This document shows, piece by piece, positions 51,369 to 60,395 of a stretch of DNA of 64,000 nt. The position numbers and the translations under genes were made by a program. Numbering within the stretch: the first letter of the stretch is position 1; every line of letters starts with the position of its first letter. Source of the stretch: Chryseobacterium shigense (lineage in GTDB: Bacteria; Bacteroidota; Bacteroidia; Flavobacteriales; Weeksellaceae); the NCBI RefSeq assembly GCF_014207845.1, contig NZ_JACHLC010000001.1:1612001-1676000 (forward strand), written 5' to 3'. The notes beneath the pieces were generated by a model, which was not told the DNA's origin, made no database searches, and saw nothing but the letters and a program-made list of their open reading frames with translations.

Positions 51369-51986
51369 TTAAATACTTGAATTCAGTTTTTCCAATACTT
51401 CTTCTTTTTCCATTTTCCAGCGTTCTGATAATTCTGAAATCAGTTCATCTGAAAATCCTATTTTTACATCGCCCCCGCCAAATCTTTCCTGATGTATTTT
51501 AAAACTTTTAACAGATTCTTCTAAAGGTTCACCGTCTGCAACTTCAACAGTACAGTTTTCGATTTTCAAAAATTTTCCGGCAAATGAACTTATGGCTGTT
51601 TCAATTGTTCTTAGGTCAATTTCTTCATCAGTATGCCAAATATCCATGAAGCGTGGTTTCACACCTTTTTCGTTTTTGGGAGCATCATAAGTCACTTCCT
51701 GGAAGTCTTCATCCTCAGGCTCGTCGTAATAGAACCAATAATGACAGACATTATCTGATAAATATTCCCGTATTGCATCAGAGAAGTCCTTTTCATCCTC
51801 TTTGTTCAGCAACTCGTTTAAAGCATTTCTTAAATATCCTTTTGCGTTTAAACAAACTGCTCCAATTCTTTCACCAGACTCATAAAACAGTTCCAGATCT
51901 TCCCAGCCGGTTTTATCACAAAGTCCATAAATTCCCCACCATAAATTGGAAGATTCTGTTTTTACAATAATTTTTTTCGCTTCCAT
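51369..51986 (-). CDS. Hypothetical cytosolic protein
   Basis: 205 residues from the ATG at 51986, chosen because the longer frame to 52058 runs back inside the antiporter gene. The protein is acidic, with NLWWGIYGLCDKTGWEDLEL, YYDEPEDEDFQEVTYD and a helical C-terminus (LISELSERWKMEKEEVLEKL). Not recognised. It starts 16 bases after the antiporter stop, so they are probably cotranscribed. Confidence 0.65.
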   Translation of the reverse strand: MEAKKIIVKTESSNLWWGIYGLCDKTGWEDLELFYESGERIGAVCLNAKGYLRNALNELLNKEDEKDFSDAIREYLSDNVCHYWFYYDEPEDEDFQEVTYDAPKNEKGVKPRFMDIWHTDEEIDLRTIETAISSFAGKFLKIENCTVEVADGEPLEESVKSFKIHQERFGGGDVKIGFSDELISELSERWKMEKEEVLEKLNSSI

Positions 51987-52002
51987 CTGTTTAAAATACA
52001 AC

Positions 52003-53616
52003 TTAACTGTGAGAGAATCCGGTAATCTTCGCCTCATCAAAATCCAGCTGCATTTCAATGGTTCTCATAACATGGTCATCAAAAATTTTCTCCTTTTTCA
52101 TCCGGTGCAGTTCATTTCTCTGTGCCTGGATGATCTGGCGGAGCACATCTTTATTTTCGTTAATCGCATTGACATAATCTCCTGTGGAAGCCATACATTG
52201 AGCTTTATCTGCCATCAGCATCATTTCGGTTTCCAGTTTATGCTTCTGATGGCGTACCAAAGTATTTTTTTCTGCAAGGTCTGAAAAATCATTTTCCATT
52301 TTATGCAGTGCTGTTTCTTTAAGCTTGCGCATCAGGATCACTTCCTGTTTTTCTTCAGGCAATTCACTTCCGGTATCATCTATTTTCAGCCATTTCAGGA
52401 TGGGGGTCAGAAGAAGTCCCTGTCCTACCAATGTGATCAATATGATAACGAAAGTTACAAATAAAATGATATTACGGTGTGGAAAAGCTTCACCATTTGG
52501 CAAAAATGCCGGAATTGAAAGCGCCGCCGCCAATGAAACCACTCCTCTCATTGCAGCAAAACTGATGATGAAAGGTTCCCGCCAGTCCGGTTTCGGAACT
52601 TTTAGTCTTAATTCTTTTGAGCAGAGTCTCGGAAAATACATGACAGCATAACTGTACAGTATTCTTGTAAAAATAATAACGCCACCAATTACAAGACTGT
52701 AAAAGATTCCTTCTGAGATTGTATAGTCTTTCATGGCGGCAACCACCACCGGAAGCTCAAGACCAATAAGAATAAAGATGATGGTATTCATCAGGAATAT
52801 GAGTACGCTCCACACATTTCCGGACTGTATCCTTGTAGTATGGCTTAAGTAACAGTGTGAATTATACGACATGAGAAGACCTCCGGCAACTACTGCCAGT
52901 ACTCCCGAAAAATGGAAGTGTTCTGCTCCTACATACATGATGTACGGAATAATCAGGGTGATCACAGTATCAATATTGGAGTTGGAAGGAATGATCCTCA
53001 ATAAGGCTCCAAATAAGAACCCTGCTGCCACTCCAACTGCCACTCCTCCTACAGCCATCATAAAGAAATCCTGAATGGCATCTCTCCAGATAAACTGCCC
53101 TGAAATAACGGCTGCCAAAGCAAATTTAAATACAATTAAACTGGAAGCATCATTGATAAGACTTTCTCCTTCCAGAATACTGGTGATCTTTTTAGGAATC
53201 TTCATGTGTTTCAGTACGGAAGTGGCTGCCACTGCATCAGGCGGAGAATTCACTCCTCCAAGCAGGAATCCCATTGCAACGGTAAGTCCCGGAATAATGG
53301 AAGATGAAAGGTAAGCTACAACGACTGAGGTTAAAAATACAAGTCCAAACGCCATCGAGAAGATCTGCTTTCTCCATTTGTGAAAATCCTGCCATGAGGT
53401 AAACCATGCTGCCTCAAAAAGAATGGGAGGAAGAAAAATAAGGAATACAAGATCCGGCTCTATTTCAATATGCGGCATTCCGGGGATAAGGCTGATCAAA
53501 AGACCTGCAATCACCAGGAAGATGGGATAAGCTACTTTCAGCTTCTGTCCTATCATCACCAATATCATTACAGATAAGAGAACTGCAATGGATATGATAA
53601 CATAACTGTGAATCAT
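52003..53616 (-). CDS. CPA1-family sodium/proton antiporter
   Basis: 537 residues. About 12 transmembrane helices in the first 410 residues, then a cytosolic helical tail with many charged residues (EEKQEVILMRKLKETALHK). Exchange of Na+ (or K+) for H+ across the inner membrane, supporting pH and salt balance. NSPPDAVA (123-130) carries the ion-binding Asp127, and EGESLIND (149-156) gives Asp156, the aspartate pair of the NhaP/Nhe type. The long C-terminal tail is common in bacterial members of the family. Leftward; the hypothetical gene follows immediately. Confidence 0.92.
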   Translation of the reverse strand: MIHSYVIISIAVLLSVMILVMIGQKLKVAYPIFLVIAGLLISLIPGMPHIEIEPDLVFLIFLPPILFEAAWFTSWQDFHKWRKQIFSMAFGLVFLTSVVVAYLSSSIIPGLTVAMGFLLGGVNSPPDAVAATSVLKHMKIPKKITSILEGESLINDASSLIVFKFALAAVISGQFIWRDAIQDFFMMAVGGVAVGVAAGFLFGALLRIIPSNSNIDTVITLIIPYIMYVGAEHFHFSGVLAVVAGGLLMSYNSHCYLSHTTRIQSGNVWSVLIFLMNTIIFILIGLELPVVVAAMKDYTISEGIFYSLVIGGVIIFTRILYSYAVMYFPRLCSKELRLKVPKPDWREPFIISFAAMRGVVSLAAALSIPAFLPNGEAFPHRNIILFVTFVIILITLVGQGLLLTPILKWLKIDDTGSELPEEKQEVILMRKLKETALHKMENDFSDLAEKNTLVRHQKHKLETEMMLMADKAQCMASTGDYVNAINENKDVLRQIIQAQRNELHRMKKEKIFDDHVMRTIEMQLDFDEAKITGFSHS

Positions 53617-53779
53617 TTTAGTTTGTTTTTTGGTTGTTTTTCGGATTTTAAATTGGCTAAATACGGATGTCGCGGGCTTTAAGAAACAAAAAAATGAAAA
53701 TTTTCAATGACTCCCTTTCCCTATTTATTAAAACAAAAGCGGGAAGGATCAATAATTTCTGTATTTAACCTAATTTATT

Positions 53780-54784
53780 TTAAAGTACAATGTTGTTCTT
53801 TGGAGTAATGGCCGGAGGAAGATCAGATTCGTCCAGCATATCTCTCATATCAATCTCTATGGTACGGCTGATCTGGGTGATCGGCACGTCGTTCGGGCTT
53901 CCTTCAAAAGGGTTTACGGAGGCTTCACCTACACTGTCGAGTGTATGGAAACACCAGGTTACCATCAATGAAAATGGGATATTAAACCAGATCGTCCAGC
54001 CTTCCAAAACGGTTCCTTCGCCCAATTTATCCAGTTCTTTCAGTAACCCAAAAGGTACGAAAAGAATAAACAGCAATAAAAGGTAGGTTGTAATGGATGA
54101 GAAGTTTCTAGGATAAGGGAAGTTCTTGATTCTTTCTGCTTTTCCCTGGTTATCCGTAAATTTTACCAACTGCTGGTTGATCTGCGTCCACTGGAAATCA
54201 TTGATATCTCCTCTGGCATAGGCTTCTGATAATTCTTTACTCTGGCTGGCCATAAGCTGTGTTGCCCTGTTCTTTTTGCTTAAAATATACTGAAGTTCGG
54301 TTTCGGAAATATATTTTTTCATTTCCTCATCCAGCTGGGTCAGTCTTTCCGGAATATCATATTTTTTAGAATATTCATCGTACTGTGCGGTTCCCATATT
54401 TTCCCATGCTCTGGGCTCTCTCAGCTGGAAACGGAGTGCCGTAAGCCACGCATAGTGACGGGAAAACATTTCTTTTACTTTCTTCGGGTCTTTTGTGGAA
54501 AGAGAATCTCTCAGGATATATCCGAAACTACGGCTGTCATTAATGATTGCTCCATAAATCTGTCTCGCTTCCCAAAGCCTGCTATAACTGGCATTATTTT
54601 TAAAACCTACAATAAAAGCTACTGCAGTTCCTAAGATAGCAATGGGCTGCCAGGGAACGGAAACGAATTTCCAGCCTAAAAAGTACAATACTGTGGGTAT
54701 TGCCGCCAATGCTGATAGAACGTAGATACTTCGTCTTGTCCAGGTGGCGAACTCAAGCGCCCCAAATCTCTTTCCTGAATGCAT
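53780..54784 (-). CDS. Bestrophin-family anion channel protein
   Basis: 334 residues with four hydrophobic segments (about 20-40, 48-62, 225-245, 262-285) and the family core RRSIYVLSALAAIPTVLYFLG and FIVGFKNNASYSRLWEARQIYG, which matches bacterial bestrophin-like (YneE) proteins. Known members form pentameric chloride or, in some bacteria, sodium-selective channels in the inner membrane. It is upstream of the antiporter gene by 163 bases, and the DUF2490 gene lies further upstream, all leftward. Confidence 0.85.
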   Translation of the reverse strand: MHSGKRFGALEFATWTRRSIYVLSALAAIPTVLYFLGWKFVSVPWQPIAILGTAVAFIVGFKNNASYSRLWEARQIYGAIINDSRSFGYILRDSLSTKDPKKVKEMFSRHYAWLTALRFQLREPRAWENMGTAQYDEYSKKYDIPERLTQLDEEMKKYISETELQYILSKKNRATQLMASQSKELSEAYARGDINDFQWTQINQQLVKFTDNQGKAERIKNFPYPRNFSSITTYLLLLFILFVPFGLLKELDKLGEGTVLEGWTIWFNIPFSLMVTWCFHTLDSVGEASVNPFEGSPNDVPITQISRTIEIDMRDMLDESDLPPAITPKNNIVL

Positions 54785-54873
54785 ATGTGTTATTTGTTTT
54801 TGATCTGTTGATTGTATTTTCTAAACTAACCGTTTTTTTCTTCATCAAGGCACTCCGGCAAGAACTGTCAATA

Positions 54874-55551
54874 TTAATTTTTATTAAAAGGAATATTATT
54901 ATAAAAACCGATCTGGATCTGCCCGCGGTTCTTATTTTCCTGAATCTGGTTCATATAACCGGCTTCTATCCGCATATTTTTATTGATAACGTATCCTAAA
55001 GCTCCATATACCCTGTTTCTGTCGAAAACCGGACTGTCAAAATGCAGGAAGATCTCATTATATACTGAGGCATACAGTGATTTCGGAAGCATTTCTTTTT
55101 GAGTAATCGGGATGTTCAGTCCAAGCATATAACGGAATCTCATTCTGAAGTCATCTTTCAGAAAACGCTCTTCCAAACGGTATCTGTGCTGCAGGTTAAA
55201 ACGTCCGAATTTCTGTTTTGTAATAAACTGCTGGAAGATCCTGTGTTCAATATTCTCTCTTTTTTCGCCATTTACATAAGGCTGACTTAAAATAAAGCCA
55301 TAGCCAAGCAAAACATTATTGTTGTTTTCGGTAAGGTCATATCCTATTCCTGTACGGATCAATAATTGTTCGAGGTCTCCTATTGCATCAAAGTTACGGT
55401 ACTGGATTTCGTTGTGCCAGTTCAGTTTTTTGCTGATCCTGTTGTTTCCAAAATACATATACCACGCCCCCAGATCATTTTTCTGTGCAAACGTTGCTAT
55501 TGACCCCAAACCCAATACTGTAAGTACAAGCTTCGTAAAGACCTTTCTCAT
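54874..55551 (-). CDS. DUF2490 outer-membrane protein
   Basis: 225 residues from the ATG at 55551 (a TTG three codons upstream is also in frame). Signal peptide ends TFAQ. The DUF2490 barrel shows alternating strands: KKLNWHNEIQYRNFDAIGDL, LLIRTGIGYDLTENNNNVLL, RFNLQHRYRLEERFLKDDFR and a last strand QIQIGFYNNIPFNKN. The protein is thought to be a small porin-like barrel in the outer membrane; function not known. It is the first of three leftward genes with the bestrophin-like and antiporter genes. Confidence 0.85.
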   Translation of the reverse strand: MRKVFTKLVLTVLGLGSIATFAQKNDLGAWYMYFGNNRISKKLNWHNEIQYRNFDAIGDLEQLLIRTGIGYDLTENNNNVLLGYGFILSQPYVNGEKRENIEHRIFQQFITKQKFGRFNLQHRYRLEERFLKDDFRMRFRYMLGLNIPITQKEMLPKSLYASVYNEIFLHFDSPVFDRNRVYGALGYVINKNMRIEAGYMNQIQENKNRGQIQIGFYNNIPFNKN

Positions 55552-55679
55552 GTTATTCAATTACTATTATCTATCGTACAAGACAAAATTAATAATTTAA
55601 ATCAATAATAGCAAACAATATTGAAAGAGGGAATAAATTGAAAATTTTTAATTAAAAGTATTTCAAAATCTGTATTGAT

Positions 55680-56072
55680 TTAACCAGGAATCTGTTCTAC
55701 CAGAATTTCATTTTCTTTTTTATCAAAATAAGTGCATGTCATATCATTAAGATCCATTTTCCATCCTTCTACTCCATTTTCTGCACAGTCGCTGCAAAAT
55801 GTGAGATAATCTGTCCCGCCCTGCTGGTGAAGTTTTAATCTGGTTTTAAACTGTTCAAGGTTCAGGTTTTCTGAAACGGAGAGGTTATCATATTTTTTGC
55901 CGGTATGTCCGGACTCGTTATCTGTATCAAAATACTGTGTATTTCCATCAGAAACATACACGGTGTAGTGTGAAACTCCCAAATGCTTTATGGCCTGAAT
56001 ATATTGGGGAAAATCTGCTCCGCTTTTTACTTTCTGATGTTCTGCTTTGATCTGTTCGACTGTAAATTTCAT
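55680..56072 (-). CDS. DUF1398 protein (YbcV-like)
   Basis: 130 residues, cytosolic. Fits the DUF1398 family: FTVEQIKAEHQKVKSGADFP, YIQAIKHLGVSHYTVYVSDG, the aromatic QYFDTDNESGHT and TDYLTFCSDCAENGVEGWKM, MDLNDMTCTYFDKKENEIL. The family is widespread, with unknown function. Single gene, 178 bases downstream of the PhnB-like gene's terminator on the same strand. Confidence 0.82.
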   Translation of the reverse strand: MKFTVEQIKAEHQKVKSGADFPQYIQAIKHLGVSHYTVYVSDGNTQYFDTDNESGHTGKKYDNLSVSENLNLEQFKTRLKLHQQGGTDYLTFCSDCAENGVEGWKMDLNDMTCTYFDKKENEILVEQIPG

Positions 56073-56185
56073 CTCTGTTTATTTTTTTATTCGTTGTGAT
56101 AATAAGAAGCAAGCTTTGTGATTATATTCTGATCCGTTACCGCTTCTTTTCATTTTTTTTTTTTTGGAATGCAAATGTATTATAA

Positions 56186-56215
56186 ATAAAAAACCGGCAG
56201 ATATCTCTGCCGGTT
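56186..56215 (-). terminator. Terminator of the PhnB-like gene
   Basis: Perfect 10-bp stem AACCGGCAGA / TCTGCCGGTT (56192-56201 and 56206-56215), TATC loop, A-run on the left. Confidence 0.82.
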
Positions 56216-56250
56216 AGTTTTAACTATATTTCGTATACAAAATATAAATA

Positions 56251-56700
56251 TTAAGGATGCTGCTGCATTTTCGCAGGATCATCGTAGTTTACCATCCAGT
56301 TAATATCAAATTTATCGGTAAACATCCCGAAATAAGCTCCCCAGAAAGTATCTGCCATAGGCATTGTTACTTTTCCGCCGGCAGAAAGACCGCTGAATAA
56401 TTTATCCGCTTCTTCTTTAGATTCTGCGTTGATGGAAATTGCAAAGTTGTTTCCCGGTTTGTAGTGGGAAGCCCATTCTCCTCCTGTATCGCTTCCCATC
56501 AAAACGGTTTCTTTTGAAATGGGAAGGGAAACGTGCATAATCTTGTCTTTATCTGCTTCAGGAATTTCTTTGCCATCCATAGGAGGCATTTCTCCAAAAG
56601 TTCCGATGTAAGGATATTCTCCTCCGAAAACTGATTTATAAAAGTCGAATGCTTCTTTGCAGTTTCCATGAAATGTTAAATAAACGTTTACTGATGCCAT
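56251..56700 (-). CDS. PhnB-like VOC-family protein
   Basis: 149 residues. VOC fold of the PhnB/3-demethylubiquinone-methyltransferase-like type: NVYLTFHGNCKEAFDFYKSV, a charged middle with ADKDKIMHVSLPISKETVLMG and the closing AYFGMFTDKFDINWMVNYDDP, the common PhnB ending. Function unknown; such proteins bind small ligands. Last gene of the cluster running leftwards from 59016, with a clear terminator. Confidence 0.83.
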   Translation of the reverse strand: MASVNVYLTFHGNCKEAFDFYKSVFGGEYPYIGTFGEMPPMDGKEIPEADKDKIMHVSLPISKETVLMGSDTGGEWASHYKPGNNFAISINAESKEEADKLFSGLSAGGKVTMPMADTFWGAYFGMFTDKFDINWMVNYDDPAKMQQHP

Positions 56701-56739
56701 AGTTGTTTTTTTATTAGTTAAGTTTTAATGAGTTTCTGT

Positions 56740-57282
56740 TCAGGGTTTTTCAGATAATTCTTTTAATCCGGAAAGTCCTTTCTGGTAATCTTTTCCAATA
56801 GCATCTTCCATATTCATAAATAGTTTCATTACCGTAAAAGGATAAGGTATTTCTGATGTAAATCCCCAGGTGGCTTTGCTTCCATTTCCTTCAGGGACAA
56901 TTTTCACATAAGCATGGGCTTCACTTTCATAAGGTGTTAAAAATTTGATATCCGTATCAATTCTTTTACCTGCAGCATCTACTTTTTTCACTTCCTGGCA
57001 GCCTTTTCCAGCTTTATCTTTTTCACTGTCCCAGCACATTTTTTCACCAGGCTGACCTGTAGTTCCGGTCCAGTCTTTCTTCATGGCAGGATCGATGTCG
57101 TTCCATGGGCTCCATTGGTCCATTGCTTTCAAAGTATTGGTATGCTGCCATACTTTTTCAACGGGTGCATTGATGGTTATTGATTTTTCATAGACACAGT
57201 CTCCTGAAATAAAGGCAGCCACCACCATCCATAAAATCAGGATGGAAGCCAGGACAAGGATAATTCTTTTTAATATTTTCAT
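56740..57282 (-). CDS. Membrane-anchored SRPBCC (polyketide cyclase-like) protein
   Basis: 180 residues from the ATG at 57282 (a TTG two codons upstream is also in frame). One N-terminal transmembrane helix (IILVLASILILWMVVAAFIS), then an SRPBCC domain outside: YEKSITINAPVEKVWQHTNT, MDQWSPWNDIDPAMKKDW and GFTSEIPYPFTVMKLFMNME. Ligand unknown. Located between two VOC proteins. Confidence 0.83.
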   Translation of the reverse strand: MKILKRIILVLASILILWMVVAAFISGDCVYEKSITINAPVEKVWQHTNTLKAMDQWSPWNDIDPAMKKDWTGTTGQPGEKMCWDSEKDKAGKGCQEVKKVDAAGKRIDTDIKFLTPYESEAHAYVKIVPEGNGSKATWGFTSEIPYPFTVMKLFMNMEDAIGKDYQKGLSGLKELSEKP

Positions 57283-57290
57283 AATCAATG

Positions 57291-57662
57291 TTATCTGTGT
57301 TGGTCAATTAAAATCATATTTCCGTCCGGATCTTTCAGGAAAATATGTTCAGGTCCTGAAGTGGTTTCGTCTGCTGATTTTTCCAGTTCAATTCCATTTT
57401 CTTTTAAATGTTTCTGGATATCACGTACATCGTCAAAAGATTCCAGATTCCGGGCATTTTCATCCCATCCCGGATTGAAGGTAAGCATGTTTCCATCAAA
57501 CATAGCCTGAAACAGACCGATCAAAGTACTTCCGTTCTTCATGATCAGGTAATTATGTTCCATATTTCCGCCCATAGCGCTAAAACCGAGTTTTTCATAA
57601 AAATCTTTAGACTTCTGAAGGTCTTTTACGCTCAAACTGATTGAGAATACTCCTAATCTCAT
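57291..57662 (-). CDS. VOC-family protein
   Basis: 123 residues from the ATG at 57662; the longer frame to 57740 would overlap the upstream membrane-protein gene. LGVFSISLSVKDLQKSKDFY opens the first module, and FLKDPDGNMILIDQHR ends the second. Related to glyoxalase-type proteins. The ATG overlaps the stop of the upstream gene (57659) in ATGA form, so the two are translationally coupled. Confidence 0.83.
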   Translation of the reverse strand: MRLGVFSISLSVKDLQKSKDFYEKLGFSAMGGNMEHNYLIMKNGSTLIGLFQAMFDGNMLTFNPGWDENARNLESFDDVRDIQKHLKENGIELEKSADETTSGPEHIFLKDPDGNMILIDQHR

Positions 57663-58063
57663 ATTTTTTTTGTTTTTAAAGCTAATGTACTTCCGGCAAA
57701 GACCAGTCCCCATACAAGAATTCCCAGGATCCAGAACCAAACCGGGGTAGGAAGAGAAAACATCATATATATGGTTATAAACAGGAAAATAATTCCACAG
57801 ACTGCTGCAGATGTATGTTTTCCGTTTCCGGCAATTTTTGAAGCTGTAAATCCTGAAACGAAAGCGGCCAATGCATATCCGATAATCACGAAAAACAGCG
57901 CCATGAATGGAGCGTGAGCCACATATTCTTTCATTGCGGTCATATCACCGCTTCCGGCTGCTGCAGGCGGCGGGTACAAAGAATGTCCGATTTTTTCAAC
58001 AATAGTGATGCAGATAATTCCTGCAATGAGTCCGGCGGGAACAGCCAGTATTCTTCTTAGCAT
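57659..58063 (-). CDS. Integral membrane protein, unknown
   Basis: 134 residues, with about four transmembrane helices: LAVPAGLIAGIICITIVEKI, FMALFFVIIGYALAAFVSGF, TSAAVCGIIFLFITIYMMFS and VWFWILGILVWGLVFAGSTL. Ends with a Lys-rich tail (KTKKI). Similar small membrane proteins accompany VOC and SRPBCC genes in flavobacteria in my recollection, but I cannot name a family. Overlaps the VOC gene by 4 bases. Confidence 0.75.
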   Translation of the reverse strand: MLRRILAVPAGLIAGIICITIVEKIGHSLYPPPAAAGSGDMTAMKEYVAHAPFMALFFVIIGYALAAFVSGFTASKIAGNGKHTSAAVCGIIFLFITIYMMFSLPTPVWFWILGILVWGLVFAGSTLALKTKKI

Positions 58064-58074
58064 ATTTATTATGG

Positions 58075-58545
58075 TTATTGGTTTTTTAATCGGGTTTTGA
58101 AGTCCAGTGTCCCGTCATAACTTTTCCAATCACCAATAAATTCTATATACTGAGCTTCTACTTTTTCAGTTTTTTTATTCCATTTGAAGGTATAGATAAA
58201 TTTACCTTTAAAAATACCGGAATGTTTTCCTTTGGGTTCTTCCGCCAGTTCGTAATCCCCGAATACCACTCCTTTTTTCTTGGCATCTCTATACTTTGTG
58301 ATGGTTATTTTACCTTCATACTTTGCATAGTTGTTATCTACAAGAGAATATCCGGAAACAAAATATTCCTGGTCGTTTTTTTTATTCTGTTCGGAGATAT
58401 TTATTTTCAGTTTCAGCTCCTGTCCGCGGTCTCCTATTGTTCCGTTATAAGGTTTACTGTTGTTCAGCCAGACATTCGAGATATCCGGCATCTGCCCCCA
58501 TGCAAAATTGCAGGCAAGAATGAGGATCCATAAAAGTTTTTTCAT
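58075..58545 (-). CDS. Exported hypothetical protein
   Basis: 156 residues. Signal peptide 1-18 (LWILILACNFAWGQ). The mature part has beta-rich, charged sequence: ELKLKINISEQNKKNDQEYF, GYSLVDNNYAKYEGKITITK and FIYTFKWNKKTEKVEAQYIE. No motif recognised; probably a small periplasmic barrel or jelly-roll. Part of the leftward cluster; 11 bases before the membrane-protein gene. Confidence 0.7.
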   Translation of the reverse strand: MKKLLWILILACNFAWGQMPDISNVWLNNSKPYNGTIGDRGQELKLKINISEQNKKNDQEYFVSGYSLVDNNYAKYEGKITITKYRDAKKKGVVFGDYELAEEPKGKHSGIFKGKFIYTFKWNKKTEKVEAQYIEFIGDWKSYDGTLDFKTRLKNQ

Positions 58546-58560
58546 AGTGTGTATTAATAT

Positions 58561-59016
58561 TTAAACGCCGAATTGTGACAGGTGATGGTTAAGGTGTTTT
58601 GCAAACATATTATTCCATTCCTGTGAATTTAATTTACCGAAAGAAAAAGATTCTTTGCCATCGAATGCATCTGCCCCCAATTGCTGTGTTTTCTGAATGA
58701 ACCCGATCAGTCTTTTTTTCTCTTCATCAAAGTTTTTTCTTCCTGCAATTAAAAATTGCGGAGCTGTAGGAGAATCTCTTGGATACGCTTTTTCTCCGAC
58801 TACTTTAGGTTTTACAAAAGTCTTCAGGATAAATTTTGCAATAGCACCCGGTTTTTTATGCTTTTCAGGCTCATATACCATTTCATAGGATACGCTGCAA
58901 TGGGCAAGCATCTGGTCAACCGTCATTTTCCCCCATAAGCCGTGGGTATCTTCTACCAGCTTATTAATCCTATCTATATAATTCTGAGCATCTTTTGCAT
59001 CAAATACATTTTCCAT
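58561..59016 (-). CDS. DUF1569 (DinB-like) protein
   Basis: 151 residues. Four-helix DinB/YfiT-type fold of the DUF1569 group: DAQNYIDRINKLVEDTHGLW, MTVDQMLAHCSVSYEMV with the first metal-type His, and EWNNMFAKHLNHHLSQFGV, where the HLNHH histidines complete a likely metal site. The family is linked to thiol-dependent S-transferases of unknown substrates. First gene of the cluster of small proteins. Confidence 0.83.
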   Translation of the reverse strand: MENVFDAKDAQNYIDRINKLVEDTHGLWGKMTVDQMLAHCSVSYEMVYEPEKHKKPGAIAKFILKTFVKPKVVGEKAYPRDSPTAPQFLIAGRKNFDEEKKRLIGFIQKTQQLGADAFDGKESFSFGKLNSQEWNNMFAKHLNHHLSQFGV

Positions 59017-59199
59017 AACTTTCTAATTATCTGAAAGCAAATATATCAGTTTTTTCTTTTGATTTTTACAGGCTAATGAAAAAAGTGGTGACGTGTTTCG
59101 AGGTGGCGGGATGCAGGGTTTAAATTGTGAGTTACAAGTTGCGGGTTAAGGCTCAAATTGGGTATAAATTGATTTAATATCCGGATACTATATCTTTTA

Positions 59200-60393
59200 T
59201 CATGAGGCTCTCAAACATTTTTGGTTTCCGTTTGCGTTTTTTTTAAAAATAAACCAAAGTTTGATCTTTAAGGCAATCCAGCCAAGAATAGCGTAAACCA
59301 CAAGCAGGATACTTAAATGTTTCAGAAAAGGAAATGTAAGTTCTACAGAGCCTTTCTGGATCAATAAAATTTTAAAGGCCTGAAGAAAAGGAGTGAGAGG
59401 AATAATATTGGCAATAAACTGTACAAATGAAGGCATTGCACTCAGAGGCCAGGTAAATCCGCTGATAATGAATGCCGGTGAAGCAATGACCATTAAAATC
59501 TGTGTAGCTTTCAGTGCATCAGGAATAAGAATACTGATGAACACGCCTAAAAATGATGCAGAGCCAACAAATACCGCGGTAAGAAGAATAAAATTGAGTA
59601 TCCCTTCAGGCATCGGAACCCTGAAAATCATATGCATAAAGTAATAGACACTTACAATAAGTATGGAAAATACCCAGATGGGAATTACTTTGATGAGCAT
59701 TGTCGGGAAAGCCCATTTTTTCATCTTAAGGTATTCTTTTACAAATGAACCTCTTTCAAATTCTGCTGCAAAACTTACGGCCATTGCAAGGAGAATCACC
59801 TGTTGCAGAACTACAGCCAGCATGGCCGGCCACATAAAAATAAGGTAGTTTCCTGTAGTATTGAAAAGGGTGATATAGTTGGCTTTGAACGGCTCATATT
59901 GTGTTGCTGCTTTTGTAGCAGGCATTCCGGCCTTTTGTAAGGCTTTGATGGATGCTCCGGCAGAGAATGTTCCTATCGTAAGCTGAAGTGCTTTGGAAGC
60001 AAAATTAGCAGTAAGAACGTTTCCTGTATTGATGTAGACATTCAGTTCAGGGTATTTTTTCTGGAGCATTTCCGCCTCAAACCTTGCCGGAATAATGACA
60101 ACTGCGGCAGCTTCATGCCGGATCACTTCATCTTTTATGCTTAAAGGCTCCTGTGCATATTTAACGATGCTGATGCTTTTATTATCGTCCAGCATATCTG
60201 TCAGCTGGCTTGACAAAGGGGTATTATCCCTATCGATCACCAGTACCGGAGTATTTTCTACTTTTCCGCTTTTATACACGAAACCCAATAGTGTGGCATA
60301 GAATACCGGGGCCAGAAAAAATACGGTCCGAAGGGTAGAATTGCCTATAAAAAGCCGGAATTCACGTTTTAAAAGCCGGAAAAATTCGTTCAT
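59200..60393 (-). CDS. ABC-2-type transporter permease
   Basis: 397 residues. One N-terminal transmembrane helix (about 21-37), a large periplasmic domain (about 38-180) with PVLVIDRDNTPLSSQLTDML, and five C-terminal helices with the ABC-2 pattern (NYLIFMWPAMLAVVLQQVIL, ILNFILLTAVFVGSASFLGV, ATQILMVIASPAFIISGFTW). This is the YhhJ-like type that works with an HlyD adaptor and TolC channel. No ATP-binding subunit gene is present in the operon or near it. It begins 2 bases after the HlyD stop and ends the operon. Confidence 0.87.
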   Translation of the reverse strand: MNEFFRLLKREFRLFIGNSTLRTVFFLAPVFYATLLGFVYKSGKVENTPVLVIDRDNTPLSSQLTDMLDDNKSISIVKYAQEPLSIKDEVIRHEAAAVVIIPARFEAEMLQKKYPELNVYINTGNVLTANFASKALQLTIGTFSAGASIKALQKAGMPATKAATQYEPFKANYITLFNTTGNYLIFMWPAMLAVVLQQVILLAMAVSFAAEFERGSFVKEYLKMKKWAFPTMLIKVIPIWVFSILIVSVYYFMHMIFRVPMPEGILNFILLTAVFVGSASFLGVFISILIPDALKATQILMVIASPAFIISGFTWPLSAMPSFVQFIANIIPLTPFLQAFKILLIQKGSVELTFPFLKHLSILLVVYAILGWIALKIKLWFIFKKNANGNQKCLRAS

Positions 60394-60395
60394 AA

